Assembly: GCA_051155775.1 (NCBI GenBank)
Contig: DAXETV010000046.1
Span: 32,983 to 96,982, forward strand
Source of the DNA: CAYSCZ01 sp051155775
GTDB lineage: Bacteria > Bacteroidota > Bacteroidia > Cytophagales > Cyclobacteriaceae
Direction: 5' to 3'
DNA length: 64,000 nt
Below, piece after piece: positions 18,441 through 26,528 of this stretch (positions are counted from its first letter, which is position 1; the number at the start of each line of letters is the position of its first letter). A program made the position numbers and the translations under genes. The notes beneath the pieces were generated by a model. That model ran no database searches. It saw only the letters and a list, made by a program, of their open reading frames with translations, and was not told where the DNA came from.

Positions 18441-18471
18441 ATTATTATTTAATTTTTGCTTAAATAATAAT
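18441..18471. repeat. 12-base perfect inverted repeat between pnp and the sigma gene
   Basis: ATTATTATTTAA and TTAAATAATAAT are separated by seven bases (TTTTTGC). The stem is all A/T and no T-tract follows directly, so it is at most a weak terminator; it may be an RNA-processing or regulatory hairpin ahead of the sigma factor gene. Confidence 0.5.
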
Positions 18472-18497
18472 ATAATATTCTATTAACCTTAATCTAA

Positions 18498-19364
18498 ATG
18501 AGACAGCTAAGGATTAGTAAACAAATAACTAATCGTGAAAGTCAATCACTGGATAAGTACTTACAGGAAATTGGAAAAGTAGAATTGCTAACAGCAGATG
18601 AAGAAGTCGTGCTTGCTACCAAAATCCGGAAAGGTGATCCTATTGCACTTGAAAAATTAACAAAAGCTAATCTTAGATTCGTGGTTTCAGTTGCCAAACA
18701 ATATCAAAATCAGGGGTTACCATTGGGCGATCTTATTAACGAAGGGAATCTCGGATTGATAAAAGCTGCTCAACGATTTGATGAGACAAGAGGATTTAAA
18801 TTCATTTCCTACGCTGTATGGTGGATACGTCAATCGATATTGCAGGCATTAGCTGAACAGTCAAGAATTGTTAGACTTCCATTGAACAGGGTTGGCTCAT
18901 TAAATAAAATATCAAAAACGTTTTCTGAGCTAGAACAAAAATATGAAAGGGAACCATCTCCTGATGAAATATCTGATGTTCTGAAATTAACATCTACCGA
19001 AATTGTAGATACTATGAAAGTTTCTGGTAGGCATATTTCTGTAGATGCACCATTTTCTAAAGAAGAAGATAATAGCCTATTGGATGTATTAGAAAATGGG
19101 AGCGAAGACAAGCCAGACACTCGTTTAATATCAGATTCGCTTAAAAGGGAGATTAAAAGAGCGTTATCCACCTTAACCACAAGAGAAACAGATGTTATAC
19201 TTATGTATTTTGGGTTGAATACCCAACATCCACTCACATTAGAAGAAATAGGAGAAAAGTTTGACCTAACCCGGGAAAGGGTGAGGCAAATAAAAGAAAA
19301 GGCAATTAGGCGGCTAAGGCATACATCACGTAGTAAAGCTTTAAAAACTTACCTGGGTAATTAA
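18498..19364 (+). CDS. rpoD: Primary RNA polymerase sigma factor (RpoD/SigA, Bacteroidota short type)
   Basis: Directs RNA polymerase to housekeeping promoters. 288 residues, the short form usual in this phylum, lacking the long region 1.1. Region 1.2 is QSLDKYLQEIGKVELLT; region 2 has ANLRFVVSVAKQYQNQGLPL, INEGNLGLIKAAQRFD and FKFISYAVWWIRQSI; region 3 has RIVRLPLNRVGSLNKISK; region 4 has LTLEEIGEKFDLTRERVRQI. It recognises TAnnTTTG promoters in Bacteroidota, and several such boxes occur in this window. Confidence 0.96.
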   Translation: MRQLRISKQITNRESQSLDKYLQEIGKVELLTADEEVVLATKIRKGDPIALEKLTKANLRFVVSVAKQYQNQGLPLGDLINEGNLGLIKAAQRFDETRGFKFISYAVWWIRQSILQALAEQSRIVRLPLNRVGSLNKISKTFSELEQKYEREPSPDEISDVLKLTSTEIVDTMKVSGRHISVDAPFSKEEDNSLLDVLENGSEDKPDTRLISDSLKREIKRALSTLTTRETDVILMYFGLNTQHPLTLEEIGEKFDLTRERVRQIKEKAIRRLRHTSRSKALKTYLGN

Positions 19365-19454
19365 ACGAGTATTAAACATGACAAATTTGTCTTTTATAAA
19401 ATCGTAAGGTATTACAATCCCGTTACTTGATTAGATTAACTGAAAACAACATAT

Positions 19455-20408
19455 ATGAATTCTGAAAAAATAAAAGTCTTAATCATTGGAGCCGGTCCTG
19501 CAGGTTATACCGCTGCAATCTATGCAGCCCGTGCAGGTTTGAAACCGGTATTGTATCAGGGCGCTCAACCCGGAGGCCAATTAACAATAACTACTGATGT
19601 GGAAAATTACCCGGGTTATCCCGATGGTGTTCAGGGACCAGAGATGATGATGGAATTCAAAAAGCAAGCAGAGAGGTTTGGTACCGATACAAGATATGGC
19701 GTGGTGACATCAGTTGATTTTTCATCTTACCCCCACAAAGTAATAGTTGATGAAAAGCATGAGATCATTGCTGAGTCAGTTATAATTGCCACGGGAGCAT
19801 CAGCTAAATGGTTAGGATTGCCCGGGGAAGAAAAATATAATGGGAAAGGAGTTTCAGCATGTGCGGTCTGTGATGGTTTCTTTTATAGAGGCCTCGAAGT
19901 GGCTGTAGTTGGTGGTGGCGACACTGCCGCTGAGGAGGCTACTTACCTTGCTAATCTTTGTAAGAAGGTTTACTTGATCGTGCGTAGGGATGAAATGAGA
20001 GCATCTAAGATTATGCAAAAAAGAGTGTTTAATGCATCTAATATTGAAGTTATCTGGGATTCAGTAACAGAAGAGATCTATGGTAAAGATGAAGTTGAAG
20101 GAATCATAATTAAGAACAGGAAGACAGGAGAAATTAAAGACTTATCTATAAAAGGATTTTTTGTGGCTATTGGCCATAAACCAAACACAGATATATTTAA
20201 AGAATATTTAGAAATGGACAAAAGCGGATATATAAAAACGATTCCAGGAACCTCCAAAACAAATATTGAAGGTGTGTTTGCAACAGGAGATGCCCAGGAT
20301 AATATTTACAGACAAGCGGTAACAGCCGCAGGAACAGGCTGTATGGGAGCACTGGATACCGAACGATTTCTTGCCGCAAAAGAAGTTGAACTGGAAGAAG
20401 CAGTTTAA
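19455..20408 (+). CDS. trxB: Thioredoxin-disulfide reductase
   Basis: NADPH-dependent flavoenzyme that reduces thioredoxin; 317 residues, normal length. FAD motif GAGPAGYTAAIYAARAG at residues 12-28, redox pair C136-A-V-C139 in SACAVCDG, NADPH motif GGGDTAAEEATYL, and the second FAD contact GVFATGDAQD followed by RQAVTAAGTGCMGA. It ends at a strong terminator. Confidence 0.97.
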   Translation: MNSEKIKVLIIGAGPAGYTAAIYAARAGLKPVLYQGAQPGGQLTITTDVENYPGYPDGVQGPEMMMEFKKQAERFGTDTRYGVVTSVDFSSYPHKVIVDEKHEIIAESVIIATGASAKWLGLPGEEKYNGKGVSACAVCDGFFYRGLEVAVVGGGDTAAEEATYLANLCKKVYLIVRRDEMRASKIMQKRVFNASNIEVIWDSVTEEIYGKDEVEGIIIKNRKTGEIKDLSIKGFFVAIGHKPNTDIFKEYLEMDKSGYIKTIPGTSKTNIEGVFATGDAQDNIYRQAVTAAGTGCMGALDTERFLAAKEVELEEAV

Positions 20409-20421
20409 GCAGTTGATATAT

Positions 20422-20455
20422 GGATTTTGGAGAATAATTCCAAAATCCTTTTTTT
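20422..20455 (+). terminator. Rho-independent terminator after trxB
   Basis: Stem GGATTTTGGA / TCCAAAATCC with a short AT loop, followed by seven T, 13 bases after the trxB stop. Confidence 0.85.
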
Positions 20456-20473
20456 ATCTTCATTAATCAACCA

Positions 20474-21190
20474 ATGAATATTGATATACTGGTAATTGCA
20501 GCACACCCGGATGATGCTGAATTATCTTGCGGGGGAACCATCTTATCCCACATAAATCAAGGCAAACAAGTTGGCATCATAGATCTTACCAAAGGTGAGA
20601 TGGGCACCAGAGGCACACCACAGATAAGAGCTAAAGAGGCTGAAAAAGCCTCAAGAATATTACAAGTCCGCTTTAGGGATAATCTATCAATGAAAGATGC
20701 CTTTTTTGAAAATGATAAGGATAACCAGATTAAGATAGCTAAAGAAATAAGAAAATACCGACCGGAAATAATCATTACAAATGCAACATCCGACAGACAT
20801 CCGGATCATCCCAGAGCTTCTGAGTTAGTCGAGCGAGCAGCTTTTGTGTCAGGATTGAGACAGGTATTGACATCAAGTGAAGGAGATGAGCAGGAGGCCT
20901 GGAGACCTAAAACAATATATCATTTTATACAAAGTGAATACATTGAACCTGATGTGGTTGTTGATATTTCCCCTTATTGGGAAAAGAAAATGGCGGCCAT
21001 AAGAGCGTATAAATCACAGTTCCATGACCCGGAAAGCGATGAACCTGAAACCTTTATATCCAGCCCGGAATTTTTAAAATTATTAGAATCCAGGGCTGTT
21101 GAATTTGGAAAATCAGTAGGGGTGAAATATGCAGAAGGATTTACTGTGAATAAAAGAGTAGGGGTAACAAGCTTATTTCATTTGATATAA
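20474..21190 (+). CDS. bshB1: Bacillithiol biosynthesis deacetylase BshB1
   Basis: Zinc-dependent deacetylase that removes acetyl from GlcNAc-malate in bacillithiol synthesis; 238 residues. The PIG-L family motif AAHPDDAEL with zinc ligands His and AspAsp is at residues 9-17, the third ligand His in SDRHPDHPRASELV. The region GEMGTRGTPQIRAKEAEKAS and the ending GVKYAEGFTVNKRVGV fit BshB1 specifically. It implies the organism uses bacillithiol as its low-molecular-weight thiol. Its 3' end overlaps the convergent glycosyltransferase gene by 13 bases. Confidence 0.93.
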   Translation: MNIDILVIAAHPDDAELSCGGTILSHINQGKQVGIIDLTKGEMGTRGTPQIRAKEAEKASRILQVRFRDNLSMKDAFFENDKDNQIKIAKEIRKYRPEIIITNATSDRHPDHPRASELVERAAFVSGLRQVLTSSEGDEQEAWRPKTIYHFIQSEYIEPDVVVDISPYWEKKMAAIRAYKSQFHDPESDEPETFISSPEFLKLLESRAVEFGKSVGVKYAEGFTVNKRVGVTSLFHLI

Positions 21191-22428
21191 TAGCTATTCT
21201 TAAAGTCATAGTTCCTCAACTTCAACAAAAGCTGGTATTTATTTTTAGATTTTTCTGTTATTTGAAGATTTTTAAATAGCCATCGAACAGCCTCAGTGTA
21301 ATCAGTATTCCGAAAATACCTGTCACGTGAATAGTGAACGAATTTTAAAATTCGAAAAGCATCAAACCAATCAAAGAATTTCTTTTTAAAAGAATCAAAA
21401 CTTGCGCTATTTTTGATAAACTTTTCCATGGTATCAGTAAAGTGCTGTTCGGCCAAAAAATCATTAACTCTATTATTTTCTTTAAGAGGTAAAAAATGCC
21501 CGCTGTAAAACCCTTCAATGTTAGATATAATCTCAGCGATATCCAGGAAGACATTTGGGTGATAAAATTTCATCTTATTTCTTTCATGTAAAAAATCAAT
21601 GACGGATTTACCCGTCCCAAATGGCACACGATCAGATGGCCGGGGTGATGGCAATACCCTGGTTGTATTTATTTCATAAAAGTTGCCTAACCGGATAATT
21701 TTGTTTAGAAAATAAAAATCTTCTCCGGCTTTTCTTTTATTCATACCTCCTTCCTTTTCATAAGCTGAACGTTTTACAACCATGCATGACCCTAACGTTT
21801 GGAATGCATAAGGAAAGCCACTAAATCTTAACGCATTGATGTAATACCTTAGAAAGAGTTCATAATCAATTATCGCATCATAAACGACTTGGTCATATTT
21901 ATCACCATTTATTGGATGTTCAAACTGAACAACAGCTCCCACACAGTTTTTAAACTGATTAAAATGATCCCATATTGCTGACAAATAATTTTCCTGACAG
22001 ATACAGTCTGCATCTAAGTTAACGATGACCCCATCTTTATTTAATTGTTCAAACCACCAACAGGCCTGATCCATCCCTATTTTTCTAGCAAGTCCAACGC
22101 CTGCATTTTTATTGGGTAGTCTTTGGAAGGTAATTTCAAGTTTTAATCTGTGGTTAGAATTTTCCTGAGATAAGTGTTTTAGTACATCCTTCGAATTGTG
22201 GTTACGGTCTTTAATTTGTTGATTGCAATCCTCAGGCTCATTTATAACCACTAAAACGATAATTGAAATATCATCCGGTATCTTGCATCTAAATAATGCA
22301 TCAATGGTATCGATTATTTTAGGCTCGTTATGACATGGGACAACGATTACAAGTTCAAGATCTCCGGGTAATTTCTTGCTTTCCAGTACCGGTTTATGGG
22401 CATATCTTTTTAGATAAATTCTTGACAC
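21178..22428 (-). CDS. Family 2 glycosyltransferase
   Basis: GT-A fold glycosyltransferase of 416 residues. Nucleotide-sugar binding start LVIVVPCHNEPKIIDTIDAL near residue 27, the DxD-type metal motif in VNLDADCI near 140, and an acceptor-side region GGMNKRKAGEDFYFLNKI with the GED motif. The C-terminal ~120 residues are polar and not recognised. No membrane segments. Acceptor and sugar are unknown; no polysaccharide cluster surrounds it, so a role in envelope glycan synthesis is only inferred. Confidence 0.85.
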   Translation of the reverse strand: MSRIYLKRYAHKPVLESKKLPGDLELVIVVPCHNEPKIIDTIDALFRCKIPDDISIIVLVVINEPEDCNQQIKDRNHNSKDVLKHLSQENSNHRLKLEITFQRLPNKNAGVGLARKIGMDQACWWFEQLNKDGVIVNLDADCICQENYLSAIWDHFNQFKNCVGAVVQFEHPINGDKYDQVVYDAIIDYELFLRYYINALRFSGFPYAFQTLGSCMVVKRSAYEKEGGMNKRKAGEDFYFLNKIIRLGNFYEINTTRVLPSPRPSDRVPFGTGKSVIDFLHERNKMKFYHPNVFLDIAEIISNIEGFYSGHFLPLKENNRVNDFLAEQHFTDTMEKFIKNSASFDSFKKKFFDWFDAFRILKFVHYSRDRYFRNTDYTEAVRWLFKNLQITEKSKNKYQLLLKLRNYDFKNSYYIK

Positions 22429-22564
22429 TTCAGGGCATTTCTTTTAGTGATTCCATTTTCATAGGAACAAATAAGCTGAAATTTACAATGTAAATGGATC
22501 TCGACGTTTTTTAAACTTTATAAATAGATACTAAATTAACTAAGTGAAATAAAGACTAAAAAAG

Positions 22565-23149
22565 ATGAAACTGAGAATAGAATTACAGGTGCAGAGTAAA
22601 AAAGCCTGGTTAGATGCTGTTATGAATGACTTCAGCAGCTTTCTACAAGACCATGCTGATTGTGAACGAAAGGCTTCTGCTATGGCTATGAGCCTGGTAG
22701 CAAAATATCCCAACAGGGTGGAGATATTGCCAGAATTAATTAACACAGCGGTTGAAGAACTTGAGCATTTTAAAGATGTATATCGTATTATGGAGCAACG
22801 CGGAATTATGTTAGCCCACGAGATCAGGCAGGATATATATGTAAAACGTTTAGTTGATTTCTGCCGGACTAGTATTGAAGAGCGATTTCTGGATCGCTTG
22901 CTTTTAGCTTCACTTCTTGAAACCAGAGGTGCTGAGCGGTTTAAAATGATATATGAAGCATTGGAAGAACCTGAACTAAAAAAGTTCTATCATATGTTAT
23001 GGGCATCAGAAGCCAGGCACGGCGAGATATTTGTCAAAATGGCCCTCAACTATTTTGATGAGAATAACGTCTATGATAGATTGCAACAAATGAGTGATTT
23101 TGAAGCTAATACAATTGAGAATATTGAAGTGAAACCAGCTTTACATTAA
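22565..23149 (+). CDS. miaE: tRNA-(ms2io6A)-hydroxylase
   Basis: Non-heme di-iron monooxygenase that hydroxylates the isopentenyl group of the modified adenosine at tRNA position 37. 194 residues. Iron ligands sit in a ferritin-like bundle: DHADCERKASAMAMSLV, AVEELEHFKDVY, RFLDRLLLASLLETRGAERF, and SEARHGEIF, with the paired ExxH motifs EELEH and EARHGE clearly seen. Its stop and the next start (yqgE) overlap by one base, so the two genes are cotranscribed and probably translationally coupled. Confidence 0.92.
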   Translation: MKLRIELQVQSKKAWLDAVMNDFSSFLQDHADCERKASAMAMSLVAKYPNRVEILPELINTAVEELEHFKDVYRIMEQRGIMLAHEIRQDIYVKRLVDFCRTSIEERFLDRLLLASLLETRGAERFKMIYEALEEPELKKFYHMLWASEARHGEIFVKMALNYFDENNVYDRLQQMSDFEANTIENIEVKPALH

Positions 23150-23727
23150 TGGATTTTTTTAGCACAAAAACCAATAATGAACCACAGAAAGGTGACTTAC
23201 TAATATCTGAGCCCTTCCTCCCGGACCCGAATTTTGAGCGGACAGTTTTATTAATATGTGAACACAATGAAGAGGGGACAATTGGCTTTGTTATCAATAA
23301 AAAATCAAATGTATCATTCGACGATGTGGTCGATGAAGTGGAAGGGTTCAAAGAAAAACTTTATATCGGAGGGCCGGTACAGCAAAACAGTTTACATTTC
23401 ATCCATAGAACATCGAAGATTCTCAACAACAGCATTAAATTGTTAGATGATGTGTATTGGGGCAATGATTTTGACAAACTATTATCAATGATTAACACAA
23501 GGGCATTAGCTTCTTCAGACTTAAAATTTTTTTTAGGGTATTCAGGATGGTCACCAAACCAACTAAAAGAAGAAATTAAACAAAATTCATGGATTATTTA
23601 TAGAAATCCCTCATCAACCCAAATATTCGACTATAATTCTATGGATCATTGGAAGAAAATATTAAATGACATGGGAGGTAGATATCGAATGATGTCTAAC
23701 TATCCTATAGATCCAAGGCTTAATTAG
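23149..23727 (+). CDS. YqgE/AlgH family protein
   Basis: 192 residues, no signal. Family signature GDLLISEPFLPDPNFERTVLLICEH (in part), then GTIGFVINK, LYIGGPVQQNSLHFIHR and FLGYSGWSPNQLKEEI-like stretches. The fold is known but the molecular role is not settled; AlgH affects alginate regulation in Pseudomonas. It overlaps miaE by one base. Confidence 0.93.
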   Translation: MDFFSTKTNNEPQKGDLLISEPFLPDPNFERTVLLICEHNEEGTIGFVINKKSNVSFDDVVDEVEGFKEKLYIGGPVQQNSLHFIHRTSKILNNSIKLLDDVYWGNDFDKLLSMINTRALASSDLKFFLGYSGWSPNQLKEEIKQNSWIIYRNPSSTQIFDYNSMDHWKKILNDMGGRYRMMSNYPIDPRLN

Positions 23728-23737
23728 TCCATTTTAT

Positions 23738-23745
23738 TACTTTTG
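23738..23745 (+). promoter_or_regulatory. -7 box of the DUF349 gene
   Basis: TACTTTTG matches TAnnTTTG, 21 bases before the ATG at 23767. No clear TTTG at -33. Confidence 0.45.
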
Positions 23746-23766
23746 TAAGATATAAAGTTAAGGATA

Positions 23767-25974
23767 ATGAATAATGAGCGAGAGTTGCGCGAGGACTTGG
23801 AAAATTCATTGAGTTCAGTGGTCAACGAAAAAGACCATGAGAATAATGATGATAATCCAGGAATACAAGAAGCAAAACAAAAATCAGTAGAAGCGTTTGA
23901 AGCACAAGAACAAAAAAAGGATAATCCTGAGAATGAAAATTCTGAAGATGTAGAAAATATCAATGTTCACCAGAATCAGGATACTAGCTCAAACTACGAT
24001 GAAGAAGTGGTTGCAGGTCAGGCTGTAGAAAAAGAAACCTCAGATCCGAATGAAGGCGAGGATACCACAGATCATGACGAGACATCAGATCAGCATGCAG
24101 GCGAGGATACCTCAGCTCATGACGAGACCTCAGATTCGAATGAAGGAGAGGATACCTCAGCTCATGACGAGACATCAGATTCGAATGAAGCAGAGGATAC
24201 CTCAGATCATGACGATGGGGATAATACAAGCCAATCCTCCGATGAAAGCAATAACAGCCCGGTGGACTACTCAGAAATGGGTAAAGAAGAGCTGCTGGAG
24301 GAATTGAAGCAATTTTTAAAGATCGAAGACTATCGAGGAGTAAACCATAAGCTTAAACAAATAAAAGATGCATTTGACCGCTTAGCTGACACGGAAAAGG
24401 CAGATGCATATAATAAATATATTAAAGATGGTGGTGAAAAAGATGGATTTGAATATAAAGAAGATTCAATAAATGCTGAATTTAATTCCAGGTATAATAT
24501 TGTAAAGGATAACATCACACAATTCTTTGATAAGCAGGAAAAGCAAAAAGAAGATAATCTTTCTAAAAAGAATGATATCCTTGAAAGGTTAAGAGCGATT
24601 GTTGATGGAGAAGAGTCGAACGCCAGTATAAATGCTTTAAAGGAGCTACAGGCTGAATGGAGAAGTATAGGGCCGGTTCCCAGGCAATTTAATAAAGGTC
24701 TTTGGGCCAGCTATAATGCACTGATCGATCGGTTCTATGATAGAAGAAGTATTTATTTCGAATTAAAGGAGTTAGATAGAAAAAAGAATCTCAAGTCCAA
24801 GATCGACTTGTGTGAAAAAGCAGAAGAACTTGGAAAGATTGAAAATTTACAAGATGCTATAAAGCAGCTAAACGAGCTTCATGAAGAATTCAAGCATATT
24901 GGGCCAGTTCCAAAAGATGATCAGGAAGACGTTTGGAAAAGATTCAAAGCAGCCTCAGATAACGTTTATGCCAGAAGGAAGGCTTTCGTAGAGAACCTGA
25001 AGAATGAGCTTCACCAGAATATGGAAAAGAAACTCAATATTACTGAGCATGTACAGGAATTTTTAGCATTTGATTCAGAGCGGATTAATGATTGGAACCA
25101 GAAAACCAAAGAAATCCTGAATATACAAAAAGAGTGGGAAGCAATAGGTGGTTTACCAAGAGATAAAGCAAAAGAGATCAATCGTAAGTTTTGGACTGCT
25201 TTCAAAGGTTTCTTTCATAACAAATCGAAATTTTTTAAGAAACTAGAGAAGTTCAGGGAAGAAAATCTTCTTAAAAAACAGGAGCTGATACAAAAAGCAG
25301 AGGAAGTAAAAGATAGTGAAGATTGGAATAATACAGCCGACTATTTAAAAAGCTTACAGGCTAATTGGAAAGCAATTGGACCGGTCCCTGAAAAACAACG
25401 GGATGAGATTTACAAACAATTTAAAGCTGCCTGCGATCACTTTTTTGAAAAAAAGCGCATGCAAAACAAAGAAGCTGAGAGAGAGTTTGAAGATAACCTA
25501 AAGCAAAAAGAGCAGATTTGTGAACAGATTGATAACATTACCCAGTCAGATGATCCTGTTGACCTGGATATCCTTTACGGATTGATCGATAAATTCAGTG
25601 AAATTGGTTTTGTGCCTAGAAGATCCATAAAAGATATACAAAAGAAGTTTAACAATGCGCTTGGCAATCTGATTGACAATTGCACATCCTTATCTGAGGA
25701 AAAGAAAGAGGAGCTACAAATAAACATTGAAGTAAACAAAATAAAAGGTAGCCCACATGGTAATAAGAAGCTCGAGAGAAAAGAAAACAGCATTAGGAAG
25801 AAAATTTCTACCCTTGAGAATGATATTTCTACCTGGAAGAATAATCTGGAGTTTTTTGCTAATAGCACTAAGGCAGATGAATTGAAAAGAGAATTCAAGG
25901 AAAAAATTGAGCAGGCCCAATCAGACCTTCACAATCTTCGCAAGCAGTTAAAAGCACTTAATAGTACATATTAA
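23767..25974 (+). CDS. DUF349 repeat protein with acidic repetitive N-terminus
   Basis: 735 residues, cytoplasmic, no signal. Residues 1-170 are very acidic and contain four 15-residue repeats (TSDxNEGEDTSAHDE type, residues 91-150). The rest is helical and holds several DUF349 units marked by W-R/K-xIGPVP (EWRSIGPVPRQFNKGLW, EFKHIGPVPKDDQEDVW, EWEAIGGLPRDKAKEI, NWKAIGPVPEKQRDEIY, FSEIGFVPRRSIKDI). It ends in a coiled coil (about 665-735). DUF349 proteins are widespread in this phylum and their role is unknown. Confidence 0.9.
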   Translation: MNNERELREDLENSLSSVVNEKDHENNDDNPGIQEAKQKSVEAFEAQEQKKDNPENENSEDVENINVHQNQDTSSNYDEEVVAGQAVEKETSDPNEGEDTTDHDETSDQHAGEDTSAHDETSDSNEGEDTSAHDETSDSNEAEDTSDHDDGDNTSQSSDESNNSPVDYSEMGKEELLEELKQFLKIEDYRGVNHKLKQIKDAFDRLADTEKADAYNKYIKDGGEKDGFEYKEDSINAEFNSRYNIVKDNITQFFDKQEKQKEDNLSKKNDILERLRAIVDGEESNASINALKELQAEWRSIGPVPRQFNKGLWASYNALIDRFYDRRSIYFELKELDRKKNLKSKIDLCEKAEELGKIENLQDAIKQLNELHEEFKHIGPVPKDDQEDVWKRFKAASDNVYARRKAFVENLKNELHQNMEKKLNITEHVQEFLAFDSERINDWNQKTKEILNIQKEWEAIGGLPRDKAKEINRKFWTAFKGFFHNKSKFFKKLEKFREENLLKKQELIQKAEEVKDSEDWNNTADYLKSLQANWKAIGPVPEKQRDEIYKQFKAACDHFFEKKRMQNKEAEREFEDNLKQKEQICEQIDNITQSDDPVDLDILYGLIDKFSEIGFVPRRSIKDIQKKFNNALGNLIDNCTSLSEEKKEELQINIEVNKIKGSPHGNKKLERKENSIRKKISTLENDISTWKNNLEFFANSTKADELKREFKEKIEQAQSDLHNLRKQLKALNSTY
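24037..24216 (+). repeat. Four tandem 45-base repeats inside the DUF349 gene
   Basis: Units start at 24037, 24082, 24127 and 24172, each coding for 15 residues. Units 2-4 are closest; differences are mostly single bases, suggesting recent expansion. Being in frame, copy-number change would alter the length of the acidic region only. Confidence 0.9.
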
Positions 25975-26005
25975 TTTGTAAATAAAGGAGTTTGTTATAC
26001 TTTTG
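25975..26005 (+). promoter_or_regulatory. Promoter of tRNA-Thr
   Basis: TTTG at 25975-25978, 19 bases of spacer and TACTTTTG at 25998-26005: a full match to the Bacteroidota consensus TTTG-N19-TAnnTTTG. It ends 16 bases before the tRNA and begins right at the stop of the DUF349 gene. Confidence 0.75.
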
Positions 26006-26021
26006 CCCTCCTAAAAAAAAT

Positions 26022-26095
26022 GCCTCCTTAGCTCAGCTGGCCAGAGCAACTGACTTGTAATCAGTAGGTCGTTGGTTCGAATCCGACAGGGGGCT
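26022..26095 (+). tRNA. tRNA-Thr (anticodon TGT)
   Basis: Cloverleaf of 74 bases: acceptor GCCTCCT with AGGGGGC, D-arm GCTCAGCTGGCCAGAGC, anticodon stem ACTGA/TCAGT with loop CTTGTAA, T-arm GTTGG-TTCGAAT-CCGAC, discriminator T. CCA is not encoded. Confidence 0.95.
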
Positions 26096-26105
26096 CTTGA
26101 TAATC

Positions 26106-26135
26106 AAGCAGTTACAAAATGTATCTGCTTTTTTT
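26106..26135 (+). terminator. Terminator after tRNA-Thr
   Basis: Stem AAGCAG-T-TACA pairs with TGTA-T-CTGCTT around a three-base loop, followed by T7. It begins eleven bases after the tRNA. Confidence 0.8.
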
Positions 26136-26388
26136 ATGCCCGCTTGCCAGCTTTTTTGATTCTACCTCCCATCAGCCTGGGATAGTAAGCGCATTCGCCC
26201 TTTTCTGAAAACAACAAATCATAAAAGAGTATAGCTGTTGCATTCTAAATGTACTATCTTCGGCACAGGGCTATATAATATATCAGTTTCGGTGCATTAA
26301 AAAAGTGTTAACGTTCTGGAATTCTATTAATAAAAAAACTAAAGCTGCTATTTTTCCGGCAAACCGCATTGCCTTGCTCAACCATTAG
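26136..26388. other. Non-coding stretch between tRNA-Thr terminator and its flank copy
   Basis: No reading frame with coding character and no RNA gene were seen on either strand. It lies between the tRNA-Thr flank and a degenerate copy of that flank, so it may be decayed DNA from an old duplication or insertion. Confidence 0.5.
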
Positions 26389-26442
26389 AGGGATCATTGA
26401 TAATTAAGTACTTACAAAATATTTCACATAAGTGCTTTTTTT
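26389..26442 (+). repeat. Degenerate copy of the tRNA-Thr 3' flank with orphan terminator
   Basis: The stretch AGGGATCATTGATAATTAAG then TACTTACAAAAT matches the tRNA-Thr tail and flank at 26088-26120 (GGGGGCTCTTGATAATCAAG, then CAGTTACAAAAT) with few changes. It contains its own hairpin, AAGTACTTA (26406-26414) with TAAGTGCTT (26429-26437), and a T-run. No tRNA body can be folded upstream, so the terminator serves no visible gene. Confidence 0.6.
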
Positions 26443-26528
26443 GTGTCATCTAATAAAAGCAACCTGGTTACATCTTTAAATAATTACGATATTTTTACAG
26501 ATTGTATTTAGTGAAATCGAGTATTCCC

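Noticed and set aside
19380..19391. Palindrome GACAAATTTGTC followed by T-rich bases after the sigma gene
   Set aside because: Only a four-base stem is possible with a usable loop and the T-run is short, so a terminator call is not supported; as operator it is an isolated short palindrome.
23984..24307. Repetitive frames on both strands (RHELRYPLLHSN-like and RIPQLMTRHQI-like)
   Set aside because: Other-frame readings of the 45-base repeats in the DUF349 gene; the acidic frame belongs to the long, family-matching protein.
26136..26388. A second, decayed tRNA body ahead of the orphan terminator
   Set aside because: I could not fold an acceptor stem, D-arm or T-arm in the bases just upstream of 26389; only the flank is recognisably copied.
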